Assembly: GCA_046546355.1 (NCBI GenBank)
Contig: JBKGXZ010000002.1
Span: 1-64,000, forward strand
DNA from: CAZBUB01 sp046546355
Lineage (GTDB): Bacteria; Desulfobacterota; Desulfovibrionia; Desulfovibrionales; Desulfothermaceae
Direction: 5' to 3'
Length of the DNA: 64,000 nucleotides
Shown piece by piece: positions 61,004-64,000 of this stretch (positions are counted from its first letter, which is position 1; each line of letters starts with the position of its first letter). Below the pieces are notes generated by a model. That model made no database searches. It was not told the DNA's origin and was given only the letters and a program-made list of their open reading frames with translations. The position numbers and the translations under genes were made by a program.

Positions 61004-61082
61004 CAGGAGAAACATTTATTGCACGAACCCCAACAAGTCGAAAGCTGGGCATGAGACCACAAACCAATGAGGAGAGAGTGCC

Positions 61083-62357
61083 ATGAGCGAGCTTAGAAAG
61101 ATGTACCATACCTTGCAGGAAGATCCCTTCCCTGCTGAGCTGCACCTCACAGTGGGAGATCAGGAACTGATCTTCAAAAAGAAGGTTTGGCAAATCGCAG
61201 GGCAGGAAAAAGGCTTGCGTTACGGGGAGAACCCTGACCAGCCAGCTGCCATGTACTATCCCCATCAGGGGCAGCTGGAGCTGGATGGGGTGCCTTTCAA
61301 GTCCAAACAAAGCGGCCTGCTTTCCGCCCTGCAGAGCCAGGACATCCTGCAGTCAGGCAAGCACCCGGGCAAGATCAACCTTACAGACGTGGACAACGGC
61401 CTGAATATCCTGCAATACCTCCAGGCTAAGCCGGCAGCTGTAATCCTCAAACACAACAATCCCTGCGGTGCAGGCTGGTCTGACCAAGGCCTGCAGCAGG
61501 CCATGCAGAAGGCCTACTTCTGCGACCGCATCGCAGCCTTTGGGGGCGCGGTGGTCCTAAACCGCGAGCTGGATCAAGCCAGTGCAGAGTTCATCCAGGA
61601 CTCCTATTTCGAGGTAGTGGCAGCGCCTGAGTTCGGGCCTGGGACCCTGGAGACGCTCAAGACCAGAAAGAATCTGCGTATCCTGAGGATCCCCGGACTG
61701 GGAGATCTTGAGAGGCAGCTGCAGTATCCTTTCCTGGATATCAAATCCCTGACTGACGGAGGGCTTATAGTCCAGTTCTCCTTTAGAAACCGCATTCTGG
61801 CTGCAGAGGATTTCCTGCCTGCCCAGGCCAGCTCCGAATCAGAGACAGTGGCAGCCAGACAACCCACCAGCCGTGAGGCCCAGGATCTGCTTTTTGCCTG
61901 GGCTGTGGAAGCAGGAGTGACCTCCAACTCGGTTATCTTTGCCAGGGACGGGGCCACTGTGGGCATAGGCACCGGAGAGCAGGACCGGGTGGGCTGCGTG
62001 GAGCTGACCATCTTCAAGGCCTACCAGAAGTACGCCGATCTCCTGGCCTTCCAGGAAACCGGGCTCTCCCTGTACCAGCTGCGCTCCCAGGCCAAACAGG
62101 ATCCGGATCAGAAAAGGATCCTGGAGGATATCCAGGCCAGGACCCAGCAGGCCCGGGGCGGGCTTCCCGGCTCGGTGCTGGTCTCGGACGGCTTCTTCCC
62201 GTTTCGCGACGGCGCGGATCTGGCAATAGAGCAGGGAGTGACCGCTATTGCCCAGCCAGGGGGCTCCATGAACGACACAGAGGTCATCCAGGCTGTGAAC
62301 CAGGCCGACCCCCAGGTAGCAATGGTTTTCACCGGCCAGCGCTCCTTCAAGCACTGA
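61083..62357 (+). CDS. purH: AICAR transformylase (stand-alone PurH C-terminal domain)
   Basis: The 424-residue protein has the folate- and AICAR-binding signatures LRYGENPDQPAA and ILKHNNPCGAGW and the C-terminal PGGSMNDTEVIQAVNQ. It transfers a formyl group from 10-formyltetrahydrofolate to AICAR in purine synthesis. The IMP cyclohydrolase half that is fused in most bacterial PurH proteins is absent, so cyclisation must be encoded elsewhere. GAGGAGAGAG precedes the ATG. A purine gene cluster is not formed here. Confidence 0.9.
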   Translation: MSELRKMYHTLQEDPFPAELHLTVGDQELIFKKKVWQIAGQEKGLRYGENPDQPAAMYYPHQGQLELDGVPFKSKQSGLLSALQSQDILQSGKHPGKINLTDVDNGLNILQYLQAKPAAVILKHNNPCGAGWSDQGLQQAMQKAYFCDRIAAFGGAVVLNRELDQASAEFIQDSYFEVVAAPEFGPGTLETLKTRKNLRILRIPGLGDLERQLQYPFLDIKSLTDGGLIVQFSFRNRILAAEDFLPAQASSESETVAARQPTSREAQDLLFAWAVEAGVTSNSVIFARDGATVGIGTGEQDRVGCVELTIFKAYQKYADLLAFQETGLSLYQLRSQAKQDPDQKRILEDIQARTQQARGGLPGSVLVSDGFFPFRDGADLAIEQGVTAIAQPGGSMNDTEVIQAVNQADPQVAMVFTGQRSFKH

Positions 62358-62409
62358 TGTTGTCCAGAAAAGTCCCAAAACAGCGGTCCAGCCGCCATGA
62401 CGGTGTTCC

Positions 62410-64000
62410 ATGAGCAACCCCCAGCATCCCCTGGAGCCAGGCTGCATCCTGGAGTACATGCAGGAGAACCAGCCCATCCTGGCCTGTATCCTGGAGGCCA
62501 CGCAGAAGCAGCTCCGGGTCCTGAACATCAACAAGAGACTGCTCAAGCTACCCCAGGCCAGGATCCTGCCCTGGACCGGCCCGTTGCTGCCCCCCCGCAG
62601 CAGCAGGGAGGAGGTGCTGCAGGAGCTGCAGAGCCGGGAACGTTCCAGGAGCAGCCTGATGTCCGGCATAGATGCCCTTGAGCTCTGGGAGCTGGTCCAG
62701 GACGAGGCCTGCCAGGTGAACATCAGCTGGCTGGCCTCCCTGCTCTGGCAGGAGCCAGGGCCGGACCAGACAGCAGCCCTGGGCAGGACCCTCCTGCAGT
62801 ACAAAACCCATTTCAAGTTCCAGCCACCTGGCTTTAGGCCCAACGATGCAGCTACAGTCCAGGCCAGGCTCTTAGAGCAGGAAAAACTGCGCAGGAGGAA
62901 CCAGCTGCTGGCCCAGGGCCAGGCCTTTTTCCAGGCCCTTTGGGCCAAGGGGGCCCAGGGCCAGAACCTGGAGCTCCCCCAGCTGGAGGCTGAGACTGCC
63001 CAGGAGTTGCAGAGGCTGCTCTTTTTGGGCATAGCTGACCCGGAGAGCAGCGAGTTCCAGGACTACTGGAAGCAGCTGAGCCGAGGGCTGCCCAACAATC
63101 CCCAGCTGCCGCTGCTCCTGGCCCAATACTGGGGACTGGTTCCCAGGCACCACAATCAGTTCCTGGACCAGGCCGGCTACAGCTGGGGGAACCAATGGGC
63201 CGGGGAACATGCCCCAGAGATCAGCAGACTGCAGGAGGAGTTCGAAAGCAAAAGACAATCCCCTGAGGATCTGGGGCTTTACAGCATAGACTCCTCCACA
63301 ACCCAAGATATCGATGATGCCTTCTGCCTGGACCATCACCCCGGGCAGGGCTATGAGCTGCAGCTGGCTGTGGCCTGCCCGGTTCTGGACTGGAAATTCG
63401 ACTCCGAGCTGGACCAGGCAGTGGCCCACCGCTTCAGCAGCCTGTACCTGCCAGAGGGCACTACGCACATGCTCCCGGAGGAGCTGGGCACCCGGCTCTA
63501 TAGCCTGCACGCCGGACAGGCCAAGCCCATTTTGCTGCTCCAGCTGAGCCTGGACCAGGAGGGGAATCTGCAAAAGATCCAGCCCAGGCTGACCTGGAGC
63601 AGTCTGGAGCAGAACCTGACCTATTCCCAGGTGGAGCTCAGCCTGCAAAGCAGCCCTATGCCCCGTGAGCTTGGGCACTGCCTGGAGCTGGCCCGGCTTC
63701 TGCGCAATAAGAGGATCCAGCAGGGTGCGGTGATCATAGAGCAGGAGGAGCCCTTGATCCAGCTGCACCAGGAGCAGGACCAGATCCGGGTGGAGCTGCA
63801 GGAGCCCAGCACCCATCCCCAGGCCCAGCTCATGGTCAGCGAGTTCATGATCCTAGCCAACCAGGCCCTGGCCCTCTGGGCCCAGGACAGGGATCTGCCC
63901 CTGCTCTACCGCACCCAGGACATCCAGATCTCCCGAGAGATTGCCGGGGTCTGGCAGGATCCGGTCCAGATCTTCCAAGTCATGCGGGAGATGAGCGGCA
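62410..64000 (+). CDS. RNase II/R-family exoribonuclease, truncated by window edge
   Basis: The frame is open from the ATG at 62410 to the right edge, 530 codons. It begins MSNPQHPLEPGCILEYMQEN; the core RNB domain is visible from about residue 290, with SIDSSTTQDIDDAFCLDHHP carrying the metal-binding aspartates. The N-terminal 280 residues are a helical, glutamine-rich region unlike the cold-shock domains of E. coli RNase R, so it is a divergent RNB protein. The C-terminal S1 domain, if present, lies beyond the edge. It follows purH after 52 bases. Confidence 0.85.
   Translation, partial: MSNPQHPLEPGCILEYMQENQPILACILEATQKQLRVLNINKRLLKLPQARILPWTGPLLPPRSSREEVLQELQSRERSRSSLMSGIDALELWELVQDEACQVNISWLASLLWQEPGPDQTAALGRTLLQYKTHFKFQPPGFRPNDAATVQARLLEQEKLRRRNQLLAQGQAFFQALWAKGAQGQNLELPQLEAETAQELQRLLFLGIADPESSEFQDYWKQLSRGLPNNPQLPLLLAQYWGLVPRHHNQFLDQAGYSWGNQWAGEHAPEISRLQEEFESKRQSPEDLGLYSIDSSTTQDIDDAFCLDHHPGQGYELQLAVACPVLDWKFDSELDQAVAHRFSSLYLPEGTTHMLPEELGTRLYSLHAGQAKPILLLQLSLDQEGNLQKIQPRLTWSSLEQNLTYSQVELSLQSSPMPRELGHCLELARLLRNKRIQQGAVIIEQEEPLIQLHQEQDQIRVELQEPSTHPQAQLMVSEFMILANQALALWAQDRDLPLLYRTQDIQISREIAGVWQDPVQIFQVMREMSG

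Noticed and set aside
60930..61082. ZTP riboswitch upstream of the AICAR transformylase
   Set aside because: The conserved CCGCCUGGGCA-type core does not appear in the expected order, so only a hairpin is reported.
61839..63032. A 397-codon minus-strand frame spanning the end of the AICAR transformylase gene and the start of the RNase gene
   Set aside because: Both plus-strand proteins carry clear family motifs across this stretch; the antisense translation is serine- and leucine-rich with no recognisable domain.
62872..63816. A 314-codon minus-strand frame
   Set aside because: It lies opposite the RNB-domain gene, whose SIDSSTTQDIDDAF motif shows which strand is coding.

Overview
The window reads as chromosomal DNA of a sulfate-reducing deltaproteobacterium of the Desulfovibrionales. 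The indicators are a periplasmic tetraheme cytochrome c3, the siroheme-dependent haem gene ahbB next to hemL, an NfnAB transhydrogenase, a four-subunit 2-oxoacid:ferredoxin oxidoreductase, a CooS-type carbon monoxide dehydrogenase, and the rpsU-mutS2-dnaG-rpoD block. A halophilic relative such as Desulfohalobiaceae is possible, because many proteins are acidic and rich in glutamine, but this is only inference. The DNA is GC-rich, densely coded on both strands and very rich in CTG and CAG codons. I see no prophage, insertion sequence, CRISPR array, rRNA or tRNA gene.

Layout. 1-190: a perfect CIRCE heat-shock operator for a gene lying off the left edge, sharing its intergenic region with a TetR gene. 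200-7076: a TetR-TolC-HlyD-RND efflux operon ending in a small PII-like gene. 7171-8769: a GAF-domain gene and glyceraldehyde-3-phosphate dehydrogenase. 9013-12745 (minus): NfnAB and an M23 endopeptidase. 12989-14393: an FKBP isomerase and a TPR protein. 14390-17335 (minus): an inactive/active pair of M16 peptidases. 17564-25406: a tight operon of an AsmA-like protein, a TtuA-like tRNA thiolase, an alkyl-DHAP-synthase-like flavoprotein and a GlpD-like dehydrogenase. 25440-28186 (minus): KorDABC. 28187-29639: a repeat-rich gap holding a TetR gene.

29640-32493: the MtaD deaminase and a B12-binding radical SAM protein. 32561-39615 (minus): the macromolecular-synthesis block rpsU, mutS2, dnaG, rpoD plus a secreted nuclease. 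39902-43577 (minus): a small membrane protein, HU, KsgA, a CaiB/racemase-family protein and a TetR regulator. 43810-47801: a methyltransferase and an incomplete oligopeptide ABC transporter (one permease, two ATPases). 47798-52045 (minus): ArgB, CooS, GpsA. 52187-56576: AhbB, HemL, cytochrome c3, an acidic coiled-coil protein, a small conserved protein and UbiE/MenG. 56627-58992 (minus): PurA, HolB, DUF2065. 59137-64000: an MltF-like transglycosylase, a small antisense-overlapping gene, a stand-alone AICAR transformylase, and an RNase II/R-like gene cut by the right edge.

Most genes are housekeeping or energy metabolism. NfnAB, Kor, CooS and cytochrome c3 form a ferredoxin/NADPH/low-potential electron network. 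The most unusual material is the AGPS-like/GlpD-like pair (a candidate ether-lipid route) in an operon with AsmA and a tRNA thiolase; a 52-bp repeat present in inverted orientation 28 kb apart, which supplies the last codons of ubiE; several large imperfect palindromes; a PII-like protein attached to an RND pump; and a PopZ-like acidic protein beside cytochrome c3.
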